From positions 62,001-126,000 of the forward strand of contig NZ_LIVQ01000001.1 in NCBI RefSeq assembly GCF_001905445.1: a DNA stretch of 64,000 nucleotides, read 5' to 3'. Source of the stretch: Streptomyces sp. CB00455. GTDB lineage: Bacteria > Actinomycetota > Actinomycetes > Streptomycetales > Streptomycetaceae. This document shows positions 17,359 to 25,374 of this stretch, in pieces. The notes under the pieces were generated by a model. It was not told the DNA's origin. It saw only the letters and a list, made by a program, of their open reading frames with translations, and searched no databases. Each line of letters opens with the position of its first letter. The stretch's first letter is position 1. The translations under genes were made by a program, and so were the position numbers.

Positions 17359-17863
17359 GAGCCGGGCCCCCGCGGTGCGCAATGAGGGGCCCAGGCCGGT
17401 CGGGGCGCGCCGGCGGTCGATCCTCGTCGTCCTCCTCGGCGTCCGGGTCCCGGAAGGGGCGCGGGCCCTGGCCGGGGCCGCCGGCTTGGATGGGAACAGG
17501 CGCAGCGTCCCAGAAAGCCAAACTCCGGTTGATGTGCCGCGTAGAGCGGGGAGAGTCGGGTGACGTCTGCGTCCTCGGTACCGTGGCCCTCGGCACGGAG
17601 CCGGGCAACGGCGGCATCGTCGGGGAAGCATGGAAAAGCGGGGCCGGCACGCCGCGGCTGACCGTCTTCATGGGAGCGGCCACCTGCGCCGCACTCCCCC
17701 TCGGTGATGGCGCCTGGCTCGCGGGTCTGCTGTGGCGGTGCTGAGGCGCGATCCGGATTTTGAGGAGTCCGGCGGTCCGAGGATGTCGAGAACGTGCCAC
17801 CGGCTCCGTCCCGGGGACATCAGCGGCCACCACCGGCCGCACGAGGAAGAAGGAGAAGCCAGC
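17359..17863. other. Gap without a recognised gene
   Basis: Several open frames exist on both strands, as expected in high G+C DNA, but none has a good start with RBS or a known domain. The final 30 bases contain AAGAAGGAGAAG, the ribosome site of the VOC gene at 17864, whose promoter should be in the right part. Confidence 0.3.
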
Positions 17864-18304
17864 ATGGCGATTCAGCGGATGGACAACGTCGGCATCGTCG
17901 TCGAGGACATGGATGCCGCCATCGCGTTCTTCGTGGAACTCGGTATGGAGCTGGAGGGCAGGGCTGAGGTCGAGGGACTCGTCGCCGACCAGTGCACCGG
18001 ACTCGACGGCGTCCGTTGTGACATCGCGATGGTCCGGACCCCGGACGGTCACAGCCGGCTCGAACTGGCGAAGTACCGCAGCCCCGCGGTCATCAGCGCC
18101 GGGCCGCGCAACCGGCCGCACAACATCCTGGGCACGCACCGCGTGATGTTCGCCGTCGACGACCTCGAGGACACCGTTGCCCGCCTGCGCCCTCACGGCG
18201 CCGAACTCGTCGGCGAGATCGCGCGGTTCGAGGACAGCTATCTGCTCTGCTATGTCCGCGGCCCGGAGGGCATCATCGTCGGACTGGCCGAGCAACTGCA
18301 CTGA
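17864..18304 (+). CDS. VOC (glyoxalase-like) family protein
   Basis: A 146-residue glyoxalase-fold protein. It opens with MDNVGIVVEDMDAAIAFFVE, the standard first strand and helix, followed by GLVADQCTGLDGVRCDIAMV and a central LELAKY strand with Glu as possible metal ligand. The second module starts at RVMFAVDDLEDTVARL and ends with YVRGPEGIIVGLAEQL, the second Glu-bearing or equivalent strand. Such proteins include lactoylglutathione-lyase-like enzymes and methylmalonyl-CoA epimerase relatives. The ATG at 17864 has GGAG 8 bases ahead. Its 3' end overlaps the 3' end of a convergent MarR gene by 55 bases. Confidence 0.85.
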   Translation: MAIQRMDNVGIVVEDMDAAIAFFVELGMELEGRAEVEGLVADQCTGLDGVRCDIAMVRTPDGHSRLELAKYRSPAVISAGPRNRPHNILGTHRVMFAVDDLEDTVARLRPHGAELVGEIARFEDSYLLCYVRGPEGIIVGLAEQLH

Positions 18305-18885
18305 GAAGGCGGAGAAAGAGTCGCGGGTGCCGGTGGAGCGGGAGTCGCGGGTGCCTGTGGAGCGGGAGTCGCGGAGTCCCTCGGAGCGGGCGCCGCGGAT
18401 GTCTGCGGGACCGGCGGCTGGCATGCGGTCCGGGTGTCGTCTTCCTCCGTGCGCGGCCAGTACCGTCCTTCGAGGGCCTCGGCGCTGCGGTTGAGCCGGA
18501 CCAGGACGTCCTCCAGCTCCCGTACTTCCTCAGGGGACCAGTCGGCGACCACCCGGGCCAGGCAGGACCGGTTGACCTCGCGGTCTTCGGCGAGCCGGCG
18601 CCCGCCTTCAACGGTGATGCACAGCTTGCGGGCCATACCGCCCTCCGGGTCCGCGACGCGCTCGGCCAGTCCGCAGCGCAGCAGCGCGGCCGTCTGGCGG
18701 TTCACGGTCGAGGTGTCGAGTCCGAAGGCCTCCGACAACTGCCCGATGGACATGGGGCCTTGCGTGTCGATCCGACTGAGCAGCAGGTACGCCGACCGCT
18801 CCAGGCGCTCGGGGTCGCGCTCGCGCCGGGCGAGCACCTGGTGCCGCGAGAGCAGCATCAGCTCCCGCTCTAGTTTCTCCAGCAC
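18250..18885 (-). CDS. MarR-family regulator with low-complexity C-terminal tail
   Basis: A 211-residue regulator divergent from the Old Yellow Enzyme gene. Residues 1-140 are a complete MarR winged helix: LEKLERELMLLSRHQ start, IGQLSEAFGLDTSTVNRQTA recognition region, a GGMARKLCITVEGGRRL wing, and a closing dimer helix. The last 55 residues are Pro/Ala/Thr-rich and derive from a 24-base tandem repeat, and they overlap the neighbouring VOC gene. GTG at 18885 has GGGAGG 5 bases ahead; ATG at 18927 would add 14 residues. The tail probably arose by loss of the original stop. It likely represses the gene at 19100 through the palindrome between them. Confidence 0.8.
   Translation of the reverse strand: MLEKLERELMLLSRHQVLARRERDPERLERSAYLLLSRIDTQGPMSIGQLSEAFGLDTSTVNRQTAALLRCGLAERVADPEGGMARKLCITVEGGRRLAEDREVNRSCLARVVADWSPEEVRELEDVLVRLNRSAEALEGRYWPRTEEDDTRTACQPPVPQTSAAPAPRDSATPAPQAPATPAPPAPATLSPPSQCSCSASPTMMPSGPRT
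18318..18389. repeat. 24-base tandem repeat, three copies
   Basis: Units start at 18318, 18342 and 18366, each beginning GAGTCGCGG and ending GGAGCGG; the first two differ by one base and the third by several. The array lies just beyond the VOC stop codon and encodes, on the other strand, the Pro/Ala/Thr repeats in the tail of the MarR protein. Unit length is a multiple of three, so copy-number changes keep that frame. Confidence 0.85.
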
Positions 18886-19023
18886 TGCGCCTCCCGCTCC
18901 TTCCGGCCGCTCCTTCCGGCGCTCCATTATCGCCGACCCGTGGACCGGAGGACCTCTGGCGGGGTCTGCGGACCGCTCCACGCGAGGGCCGGCCAGGCCG
19001 GGCCGCGACGGGCGCGGCAATAT

Positions 19024-19050
19024 GCATGATACACAGCGTGTGTATCATGC
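19024..19050. promoter_or_regulatory. 27-base palindrome, probable MarR operator
   Basis: GCATGATACACA (19024-19035) and TGTGTATCATGC (19039-19050) form a perfect 12-base inverted repeat with a 3-base centre. It lies between the divergent MarR and Old Yellow Enzyme genes, 50 bases before the latter's ATG. The size and symmetry fit a MarR dimer site. Confidence 0.8.
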
Positions 19051-19099
19051 ACTTCTGCTAGCACCCCGACGAGCCACAGCCTCAACCCGGAGGAACCAC

Positions 19100-20230
19100 A
19101 TGACCGTCGCCGAGCCCACCGCCTCCCGCGCGGCCGAGATCCTGTCCCAGCCCGTCAGGCTGAACGGCCTGACCGTTCCCAACCGCATCGTGATGGCTCC
19201 GATGACGCGGATGTTCTCCCCCGGCGGCGTGCCCGGTGAGGACGTGCAGGCGTACTACGCCAGCCGGGCCGCCGCGGGTGTGGGCCTGATCGTCACCGAG
19301 GGCACCTACGTCGATCACGAGTCCGCCGGAAACAGCGACCGGGTGCCGAGGTTCCACGGCGAGGAGCAGCTGGCGGGGTGGGAAAAGGTCGCCGCGGCCG
19401 TGCACGAGGCGGGCGGCACGATCGTGCCTCAGCTGTGGCACATAGGCATGGTGCGCAAGCAGGGCGAGGCACCGTACGCCGACGCGCCCGCCGTCGGCCC
19501 CTCCGGCATCCGCGTCGACGGCACCGAGGGGGCCGGCAAGGCGATGACCCGTGCCGACCTCGACGACGTCATCGGCGCGTTCGCCGACGCCGCCGCGGAG
19601 GCCGAGCGGATCGGCTTCGACGGCGTCGAACTGCACGGTGCCCACGGCTACCTGCTCGACCAGTTCCTGTGGGAGCGGACCAACCGCCGCACCGACGCCT
19701 ACGGCGGCAACGCGGTGGCCCGTACGAAGTTCGCCGCGGAGATCGTGGCCGCCGTCCGCGAGCGCGTCCCGGCCGACTTCCCGGTGATCTTCCGCTACTC
19801 GCAGTGGAAGCAGGAGGCCTACGACGGCCGGCTCGCGCAGACCCCGGAGGAGCTGGAGGCGATTCTGGCCCCGCTGGCGGCGGCGGGCGTCGACGCGTTC
19901 CACGCCTCCACCCGGCGCTACTGGCTCCCGGAGTTCGAGGGCTCGGACCTGAACCTGGCGGGCTGGACCAAGAAGCTCACCGGCCGGCCGACCATCACCG
20001 TCGGCTCGGTCGGCCTCGACGGCGACTTCATCCGCGCCTTCGCCGGCGAGGGAGCGGCGCTCGGCGATATCGACAACCTCCTGGACCGAATGGAACGCGA
20101 CGAGTTCGACATGGTCGCCGTCGGCCGGGCGCTGCTCCAGGACCCGCAGTGGGCGGCGAAGGTCCTCGGCAACCGCTTCGACGAGCTGAAGCCGTACGAC
20201 GCGGCGGCGCTCAGGTCGCTCAGCCGGTAG
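19100..20230 (+). CDS. Old Yellow Enzyme-type alkene reductase
   Basis: A 376-residue FMN-dependent enzyme that should reduce activated C=C bonds of enones and similar electrophiles with NAD(P)H. Family marks are in order: NRIVMAPMTRMFS in the first strand, QLWHIGMVRK around residue 115, and HGAHGYLLDQFLWERTNRRT with the paired active-site His residues, followed by DAYGG. A VGSVGLDGDFI strand and a VAVGRALLQDP end complete the TIM barrel. GGAGGA precedes the ATG at 19100. Control by the divergent MarR regulator through the 27-base palindrome is likely. The stop codon lies inside a 7-base tandem repeat. Confidence 0.92.
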   Translation: MTVAEPTASRAAEILSQPVRLNGLTVPNRIVMAPMTRMFSPGGVPGEDVQAYYASRAAAGVGLIVTEGTYVDHESAGNSDRVPRFHGEEQLAGWEKVAAAVHEAGGTIVPQLWHIGMVRKQGEAPYADAPAVGPSGIRVDGTEGAGKAMTRADLDDVIGAFADAAAEAERIGFDGVELHGAHGYLLDQFLWERTNRRTDAYGGNAVARTKFAAEIVAAVRERVPADFPVIFRYSQWKQEAYDGRLAQTPEELEAILAPLAAAGVDAFHASTRRYWLPEFEGSDLNLAGWTKKLTGRPTITVGSVGLDGDFIRAFAGEGAALGDIDNLLDRMERDEFDMVAVGRALLQDPQWAAKVLGNRFDELKPYDAAALRSLSR

Positions 20231-20251
20231 CCGGTAGCCGGTAGCCGGTAG
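20224..20251. repeat. CCGGTAG tandem repeat, four copies, over the stop codon
   Basis: Four perfect copies of CCGGTAG run from 20224 to 20251. The stop codon of the Old Yellow Enzyme gene is the TAG inside the first copy, so slippage here cannot extend the protein. Confidence 0.85.
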
Positions 20252-20281
20252 CTGGAAACCGTCCGGACGGCCGGTCCGCGA

Positions 20282-20321
20282 AACGCCCCGTGACATCGGT
20301 CCGCCGATGTCACGGGGCGTT
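20282..20321 (+). terminator. Strong 18-base-pair hairpin after the Old Yellow Enzyme gene
   Basis: Bases 20282-20299 (starting AACGCCCCGTG) pair perfectly with 20304-20321 around the loop TCCG. It follows the stop codon by about 50 bases and should end that transcript. Confidence 0.85.
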
Positions 20322-20333
20322 CGCGCTCCGGTC

Positions 20334-20369
20334 AAGGAACGCAAGGAACGCAGGGAACGCAAGGAAACG
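20334..20369. repeat. AAGGAACGC tandem repeat
   Basis: Three near-identical 9-base units (AAGGAACGC, AAGGAACGC, AGGGAACGC) plus a partial fourth follow the hairpin. The rest of 20370-20602 shows no gene; GGGGGTAGGGA just before 20603 is the ribosome site of the next gene. Confidence 0.75.
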
Positions 20370-20602
20370 GAAACGCAGCCCTGCACGCTGGCGGGTATCC
20401 GACCTGGCATGCGGACCGGCCGCGCCCACCCCGTGCGCCGCGGCAGGACGGCAGATCGGCAGAGCGGACCGGAGGGACACGGACCGCAAGACGGACTCGG
20501 ACCGCAGGAGGCCTCGGCGGAGGGGGCGGCAGCGTGGTCCGCCCGACGATGGTGAAGAATCACCGGCACAAGGGCAGTACGTTGCGGGGGTAGGGACCGA
20601 TC

Positions 20603-21112
20603 ATGACTGATGTCAAAGTGCGCAGACGTACCACGCCCGTTATCCAGACCGCCGCGGCCAGTCTGGGCGGTTACGACCATGTGGATGCGGTCGCCGTGGA
20701 CCTCCCTGCGGGCACCAGCGCCATCGAGTTCACCCGCATGGTCTTCACCGGAACACCCGAGTGGGTACACAGACTGCTCGCCGTGCGCGACGCCGTATTC
20801 GCGCCCTTCGGACTCCAATCACAAAACCGCGTCCCAACGGAAGACATCCGGATCGAGCCCGGCCTCAAGATGGGCCCCTTCCGGCTGCTGATGGTGAGCG
20901 AGGAGGAGGTCCTCGGCGGAGACGACGACAAACATCTGGACTTCCGTACGTCCTTCGCCGTGCGCCCCTCTTCCTCGGGCGAAGGGACCGAAGGCGTCTG
21001 CACCACGGTCGTCCGCTTCCACCGCCCGGCCGGGCGCCTGTACTTCAAGGCCATCCAGCCGTTGCACCATCTCATCGTCCCCCACGTCGTCGCCGGCGCA
21101 GTACGCCCCTGA
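20603..21112 (+). CDS. DUF2867 family protein
   Basis: A 169-residue cytoplasmic protein of the DUF2867 type, found across actinomycetes and often fused to or near NmrA-like reductases. It contains a YDHVDAVAVDLPAGTSAIEF opening, a PEWVHRLLAVRDAVFAPFGL helix typical of the family, and a closing RFHRPAGRLYFKAIQPLHHL segment. The fold is thought to be START-like, which suggests a lipid or hydrophobic ligand. Start at the ATG after GTAGGGACCGATC. It stands alone between two terminator-like regions. Function unknown. Confidence 0.75.
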   Translation: MTDVKVRRRTTPVIQTAAASLGGYDHVDAVAVDLPAGTSAIEFTRMVFTGTPEWVHRLLAVRDAVFAPFGLQSQNRVPTEDIRIEPGLKMGPFRLLMVSEEEVLGGDDDKHLDFRTSFAVRPSSSGEGTEGVCTTVVRFHRPAGRLYFKAIQPLHHLIVPHVVAGAVRP

Positions 21113-21421
21113 CAGCTGGTGGAGACGGTCGTGGGCGAGCGCGAGACGTGGACGACGGGGAAGTTCGGCACCCCCCGCAGGGGGGCGGGTGCGTACCTCA
21201 GGCCATGGGGGCGGGTGCGTACTTCAGGCGCAGGCCCGGCTTGAGAAGCAGGCGCAGGCGCAGGCCCGGCTCGAGAAGGGCGGCCTGGGTCTGCGCGGCC
21301 CGGCCTGCGCCCGCTAGCGAGCACCGACACCGGCGCCGGAACCGGCACCGGCACCACAGGGCAACGCCGACAGCAGTGCCGGCACAGCGGACGCAGGCAC
21401 CGGCGCGGGGGTCCTTCCGGG
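21113..21421. other. GC-rich spacer with short repeats, no gene
   Basis: GGCGGGTGCGTAC is repeated at 21184 and 21208 and a block containing GCAGGCCCGGCT plus GAGAAG is repeated about 22 bases apart near 21230 and 21258. GGCACC and CCGGC words recur to 21360. No plausible start with RBS was found. Confidence 0.4.
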
Positions 21422-21832
21422 TCAGGCGCTGCCGTACTTCGGCAGCGTGCACTTCTTCTCGGAGCCCTTCACCAGGCACACCCGAAGGGCCACCGGGGTG
21501 TCTTCCTTGAGGTTGCCGGACTCCGAGTCGCAGTACGGGGAGTCGTGGCCGCGCGTGCTGGCGATGCGGTCCGCGCTGAAGCTGAAGGGGATGGGGTTGA
21601 TGTCGAGCTCGGCCTGGACCCCCCAGCCGTCCTTGTTGCTGTCACAGGCCATGACGGTGTCACCGGACAGGTTGCGGTACGGGTCCGCGGTCCAGTAGCC
21701 CTCGCTGCCCGCGCCGTAACCGACGAAGATGTCGGCGGACGCGGAAGCCTGACCCTGCCCGCCGATGACCAGCACTGCGGCCCCTACCGCGATCGTCAGC
21801 GCCTTCTTCACCCGAGATGCACGAAGTCCCAC
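21422..21832 (-). CDS. Small secreted protein of unknown function
   Basis: A 136-residue exported protein. The first 30 residues form a Sec signal with a KKALTIAVGAAVLVIGG core and an ASASA cleavage site. The mature 105 residues have four Cys (in MACDSNKD, PYCDSESG, VCLVKG and KKCTLP), which could form two disulfide bonds, and short strands with Tyr/Trp. GTG at 21832 follows GGGGAA; a TTG at 21958 would bury the signal peptide. No family recognised. It is read towards a repeat-rich gap and has no operon partner. Confidence 0.65.
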   Translation of the reverse strand: MGLRASRVKKALTIAVGAAVLVIGGQGQASASADIFVGYGAGSEGYWTADPYRNLSGDTVMACDSNKDGWGVQAELDINPIPFSFSADRIASTRGHDSPYCDSESGNLKEDTPVALRVCLVKGSEKKCTLPKYGSA

Positions 21833-22090
21833 AGTTTCCCCATGTTCAGGGCAGGGCGGTCTCACACCGCCCTCCGTTTCCGAATGCCACATGCCCGGAC
21901 GGCAGCTCAACGCCGTCGGAGCAGCGCCACGATACGACACAAGATCACATCTGGACAACTGGCCGGTAACTTAACGGCCGGCAGCCAAGTCGTCCTGCTT
22001 TCAGCGCAGTTGTGCAGTTCACCTGCACGTCCCCCAGCCCGAGACCGAACCTCAGACGCGCAAGCTACGCCGCACGAAGCCTGCGGCTAC

Positions 22091-22336
22091 TCAACACCTC
22101 GTCAGACCACGGCACCTGCGGTCAGCCGGCCCATGACCGAACCGCGGGACGTCGTCCACCGCCACGTCCAGGCGAACCCGCTGCAACCTGAGCGGATGCC
22201 AGCAACCGCCCAGGCCAACGGCCTTGTCCGCGAGGCCGATCGCGGCCTCGCGGGTACGGGCATCAGCGCGCCTGATGTGATCGCAGAGCTTCTCCTGCAC
22301 CGGCCCAGGAGCTTCCGGGGCCCATGGGCTTCCCAC
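22091..22336 (-). pseudogene. Remnant of an ATP-dependent DNA ligase C-terminus
   Basis: The minus-strand frame ends with HPLRLQRVRLDVAVDDVPRF and then GHGP, which matches the last strand of the OB-fold tail of actinobacterial ATP-dependent DNA ligases (LigC/LigD type). Upstream residues (about TREAAIGLADKAVG) match the preceding region loosely. The nucleotidyltransferase domain with the KxDG lysine is missing. A second copy of the same tail lies at 23188-23466. No other gene is visible in 21833-22400. Confidence 0.6.
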
Positions 22337-22400
22337 ACCCTCAGTCGTGCCTCGTCAGCCCCAGAAAGGAGAACTCCAGCCGGTTGCGGTCAGTGCCTCG

Positions 22401-23153
22401 CTACGCGACCGGTTCCAGGTCGCGGGTGGCTGGGGCATGGGGGCCGCCGATGCCAGCGGTGTCGAGTTCGTGCAGCCCCTCGAAGGGGTCTTCGAATTCT
22501 TCGCAGCGAGGCCCGTACTCCTCGGAGAGGCACACCCACGTGCCGGGCCAGGACGGGTGGCGGTTGGTGAGGGATTCGCCGCAACGCTCGCAGCCGACGG
22601 CGGGCAGGCCATGGGCGCGGAGGATGGCGACGGCTTCGGCGCCTTCGGCGATGCTGCCACCGGTGGAGTGCCAGCTCAGCACCTGGTGGAGGTCGCCAAG
22701 GGGGTGGAGCTCGTCGTAGTCCCGCCAAGTGTGGAGGCCGACGGCGGAGACGCGGCGCCGGAAACCGAAGCGGGGGGCGGGGCCGTTGCTGGGCTCCACC
22801 ACACACTCGATCCCGCTCAGGTCGATGCCTTTCGGCAGCAGGTGCGGCAGCGTGTGAAGGATCGCGGCCGTGGCCGCCTCGGGATCAGTGTGATTGAGGT
22901 AGGCGGTGACCAGCGCTTCACGGGCCTGCGAGGCCGGGTACAGGACGACCTCGATGACGGGCTTGCCTTCGACGAGAACGACCCGCTGGACGTAGGCGGT
23001 GGATTCCGAGCTGAACACGGCAACGCTCTCGCCGTTGCCGGCGGCCTGGACGGCGGCCGTGACGGTCGGGTAGGCGCTGTAGAAGCGCACCCATTCCGGG
23101 AGAGTATCCGGGGACGCCAGGTGTTCGGCGATGTCCGGCGGGACCTCTGTCAT
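22401..23153 (-). CDS. Hypothetical protein with Cys-rich end
   Basis: A 250-residue cytoplasmic protein of unknown family. The N-terminal half (residues 1-90) is alpha/beta with a DIAEHLASPDTLPEWVRFYS opening; the middle has Arg/Phe-rich strands, and near residue 195 a GCERCGESL knuckle is followed by further Cys in TWVCLS and PRCEEF, a spacing compatible with a zinc ribbon. GAAAGGA lies 8 bases before the ATG at 23153. It is flanked on both sides by DNA-ligase tail remnants. Codon use looks normal, so I think it is a real gene. Confidence 0.6.
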   Translation of the reverse strand: MTEVPPDIAEHLASPDTLPEWVRFYSAYPTVTAAVQAAGNGESVAVFSSESTAYVQRVVLVEGKPVIEVVLYPASQAREALVTAYLNHTDPEAATAAILHTLPHLLPKGIDLSGIECVVEPSNGPAPRFGFRRRVSAVGLHTWRDYDELHPLGDLHQVLSWHSTGGSIAEGAEAVAILRAHGLPAVGCERCGESLTNRHPSWPGTWVCLSEEYGPRCEEFEDPFEGLHELDTAGIGGPHAPATRDLEPVA

Positions 23154-23187
23154 GCGATGTTCCTTTCGGGATGCGGGAGCAGACAAC

Positions 23188-23466
23188 TCAGGGTGTACCA
23201 GGACGGTGTGGTCGCGGGTCTCCTGTCCGGATTCTGTGCCGTTTTGTTCGCGGAGAACCGAACTTGGGCACATGCAACAGGTCATCGCGGGGCTGCGGCC
23301 GGGCTCCGCCGAACCGCGGCACGTGCTCGGCGGGCGCCTCCAGGCGTAGGCGCACGTACCGGATCGGCTTCTGGTAGACGCCATCGCGGTCGATGGAGGT
23401 GTCGGCGCTGATCTCCGCGACGAGGCGGGGCTGAACCAGGGCGAGGGTGTGCGGATGCCGCACCAC
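23188..23466 (-). pseudogene. Second DNA ligase C-terminal remnant
   Basis: Between about 23448 and 23280 on the minus strand the frame reads LVQPRLVAEISADTSIDRDG, then a PIRYVRLRLEA strand and HVPRFGG. This is the end of an ATP-dependent DNA ligase OB domain, more complete than the copy at 22091-22336. The N-terminal 250 or more residues are missing, and the reading frame continues into unrelated sequence. It overlaps the start of a MarR fragment on the other strand. Confidence 0.65.
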
Positions 23467-23706
23467 GCCGTACTGTGCGGCATCGCCGAACTCGGCCCCA
23501 TCGCACAGGCCGATTTGTCACGCACCGTCCGGATCGACCCCAAGGACATGGTCACGGTGCTCAACGAGCTGCAAGCCAGGAAGCTGATCAGCCGCACCCG
23601 AGACGCCCGCGACGCCCGCAAGAACGCGCTCGCGCCACTGACCCCGGCCGAACGAAGGCAACTGAGCGCCCTGCTCGCCCGACTGATCGTCACGGAACAG
23701 ACGTAG
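23449..23706 (+). pseudogene. MarR regulator fragment with internal deletion
   Basis: The 85-codon frame reads HHAVLCGIAELGPIAQADLS, then RTVRIDPKDMVTVLNELQAR and KLISRTRDARDARKNAL, a clear MarR winged helix-turn-helix. It lacks the N-terminal helices and jumps from the wing directly to APLTPAERRQLSALLARLIV, the last helix. Intact relatives have about 25 residues in between, bounded by two similar LTPAxRRQL sequences, so a recombination deletion is likely. It is probably non-functional. Confidence 0.65.
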
Positions 23707-23848
23707 AGACGCTCAGGCGCAGACCGTCGGCGTCCCGCCGGGCCACCGCACCGAAGCGGGCCCGCACCTTGCGGCGAAGCCCGAGACGAAGCGCGGCCGA
23801 GCGCGCCGTCCGGCCGATGACAGCGTCCGTTCCCAGGGGAAACCTTGT

Positions 23849-24142
23849 TCAGGCTGCCGGATCGTCGGCCTTCTCGGGCCAGTCGCAGACAGCCACGACC
23901 GGGTTGAAGTGAAGCGGTTCCGGACATTTCTTCATGTGCGCCACCCCCCACGCGCAGTGGAAGAAGATGGTCGGGTCGTCCGGGTCCGCCAGGAGGGCGC
24001 CATGGGGTTCGCAGGGCGAGCCGTCGGCAAGATCAGCCGCTGGGCCGGCAGGGGCGGTCTGCGCGGACGCGGTGTATGCGGGAAGGCACAGGACGCCGAA
24101 GACGAGGACGGCGGTGGCCGCCATCCGGGAAGCCTTGATCAT
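23849..24142 (-). CDS. Small secreted protein with CBM14 (peritrophin-A-like) chitin-binding domain
   Basis: A 97-residue exported protein. Residues 1-28 are a Sec signal (MIKASRMAATAVLVFGVLCL core, SAQ end). The mature part has the CBM14 pattern of chitin-binding peritrophin domains: Cys, about 20 residues, Cys in FFHCAWG, Cys in MKKCPEP, then LHFNPVVAVCDWPEKA, where FNPxxxxCDWP is the strongest mark. This fold is common in insects and rare in bacteria. AAGGA lies 8 bases before the ATG at 24142. It may bind chitin in fungal walls or insect cuticle. No catalytic module is attached. Confidence 0.75.
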   Translation of the reverse strand: MIKASRMAATAVLVFGVLCLPAYTASAQTAPAGPAADLADGSPCEPHGALLADPDDPTIFFHCAWGVAHMKKCPEPLHFNPVVAVCDWPEKADDPAA

Positions 24143-24468
24143 TTTCAAATCCTTGACTCATTCGCAGCAGAACACGCCCGGCGCTCTTCGCCGCAGGGCG
24201 ACCAGCGCCGGGGCACCTCCCTCCACAACGCGCCCACGCTCCTCCGGGTAACGCCTACGGCCCTACAGCTCGCGCGCAGCCACCGCTCCGCAACAGCTCG
24301 CCCAGGCCTCCGCACTCCACCGGCACCCCACCGCGGCCGCCGTCCCCCCAGGCAGATCAAGGGGTGAGGCGCTCCCGAAAGGCAACTTGCTCTGCTCGGG
24401 ACATTCGTCTTATCGCAGTCTGGTGGGGATCCCATCTGGCTGTGCCCCACTCGCTTCATGGAGGAAAA
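24143..24468. other. Gap with no recognised gene
   Basis: High G+C throughout 24180-24360 with only noise-level open frames. GGAGG at 24460-24464 is the ribosome site of the broken terpene synthase; its promoter would have been around 24380-24440. Confidence 0.3.
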
Positions 24469-25213
24469 ATGCCCCAGGACATCGCATTCCATCTTCCCTT
24501 CCCGAGCGCCCTCAGCCCGGATCTGGAGGATGCGCGGCAGCGCAATCTGTCGTGGGCCACGGGCATCGGTCTGGTCGGGGAGGGCCGGTCGCTGGAGTGG
24601 TTTGCCTCGTGGGACATGCCCCGCCTGGCCGCGCTCGGCTACCCCTACGCCCAGGGTCCGGCGCTTGGCCTGTGTGCGGACACGATGGCGTTCTTGTTCG
24701 TCTTCGATGACCAGTTCGACGGCGCTCTGGGGCTGGATCCGGGCCGGGCGGCGGCCGTGTGCCAGAAGATGCGCCGGCATCACCGTCCCCCCGGCCGCCT
24801 TCCACAGTCCGCAGTTGCGGATCATGCGCCAGGCGGCCATCGACGTCACCTTCATGTGCAACGACGTCTACTCCCTGGAGAAGGAGGAAGCTCGCGGCGA
24901 CATGGACAACCTCGTCCTCGTCATCGAACACGACCGGCGCTGCACCCGCGACCAGGCCGTCGATCAGGCGCGCGGGGAAGTCCGCCGACGGGTCGAGCGG
25001 TTCCTCGAACTCGCCCGGCAGATAACCCGCTTGTCTGCGCAGCTCGACCTGACCGGCCAGGAACGGTCCGCGGTGGACATGTACGTCGAGATCATGAGCG
25101 CCTGGATGAGCGGCTACCACGCCTGGCAGACCCAGACCCTCCGCTACACGGGCGCATCCCACATGCTGCCGCATACCGGACCCGGCTACTTCGATCCGCT
25201 CCTCGGCGCGTAG
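24469..25213 (+). pseudogene. Terpene synthase broken by a deletion and frameshift
   Basis: The first part (from the ATG at 24469, with GGAGG just before) reads like a class I terpene synthase N-terminus and contains [11 protein letters not shown], the Asp-rich Mg-binding motif. At about 24775-24800 similarity stops and resumes in another frame with [20 protein letters not shown] and [12 protein letters not shown], the NDxxSxxxE motif, then runs intact to the end. About 100 residues between the two motifs are missing and the lengths are out of frame. The enzyme, pentalenene-synthase-like in length and ends, cannot be made. No other terpene genes are near. Confidence 0.8.
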
Positions 25214-25374
25214 CCGCGACTTCCGGAGTCAACGAAATGGTTGTTAAGTGCAATCAGCCATAAACCGGCTGGAAAAGCCCGTCTATGGACGGCCCGCAGC
25301 GGGGCGGGGGGCGCCGGAGACCCCGCCGTGTCGGACGGCGGGGGCCAGGGACGGGACCTTGCGCTGAGCGAGGA

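Noticed and set aside
17359..17863. A gene in the long gap after the MFS exporter
   Set aside because: Several frames, none with a ribosome site or a domain; the only clear RBS serves the VOC gene at 17864.
24469..25213. A functional terpene biosynthetic cluster
   Set aside because: The synthase is broken and no prenyl transferase, P450 or other partner lies near it.
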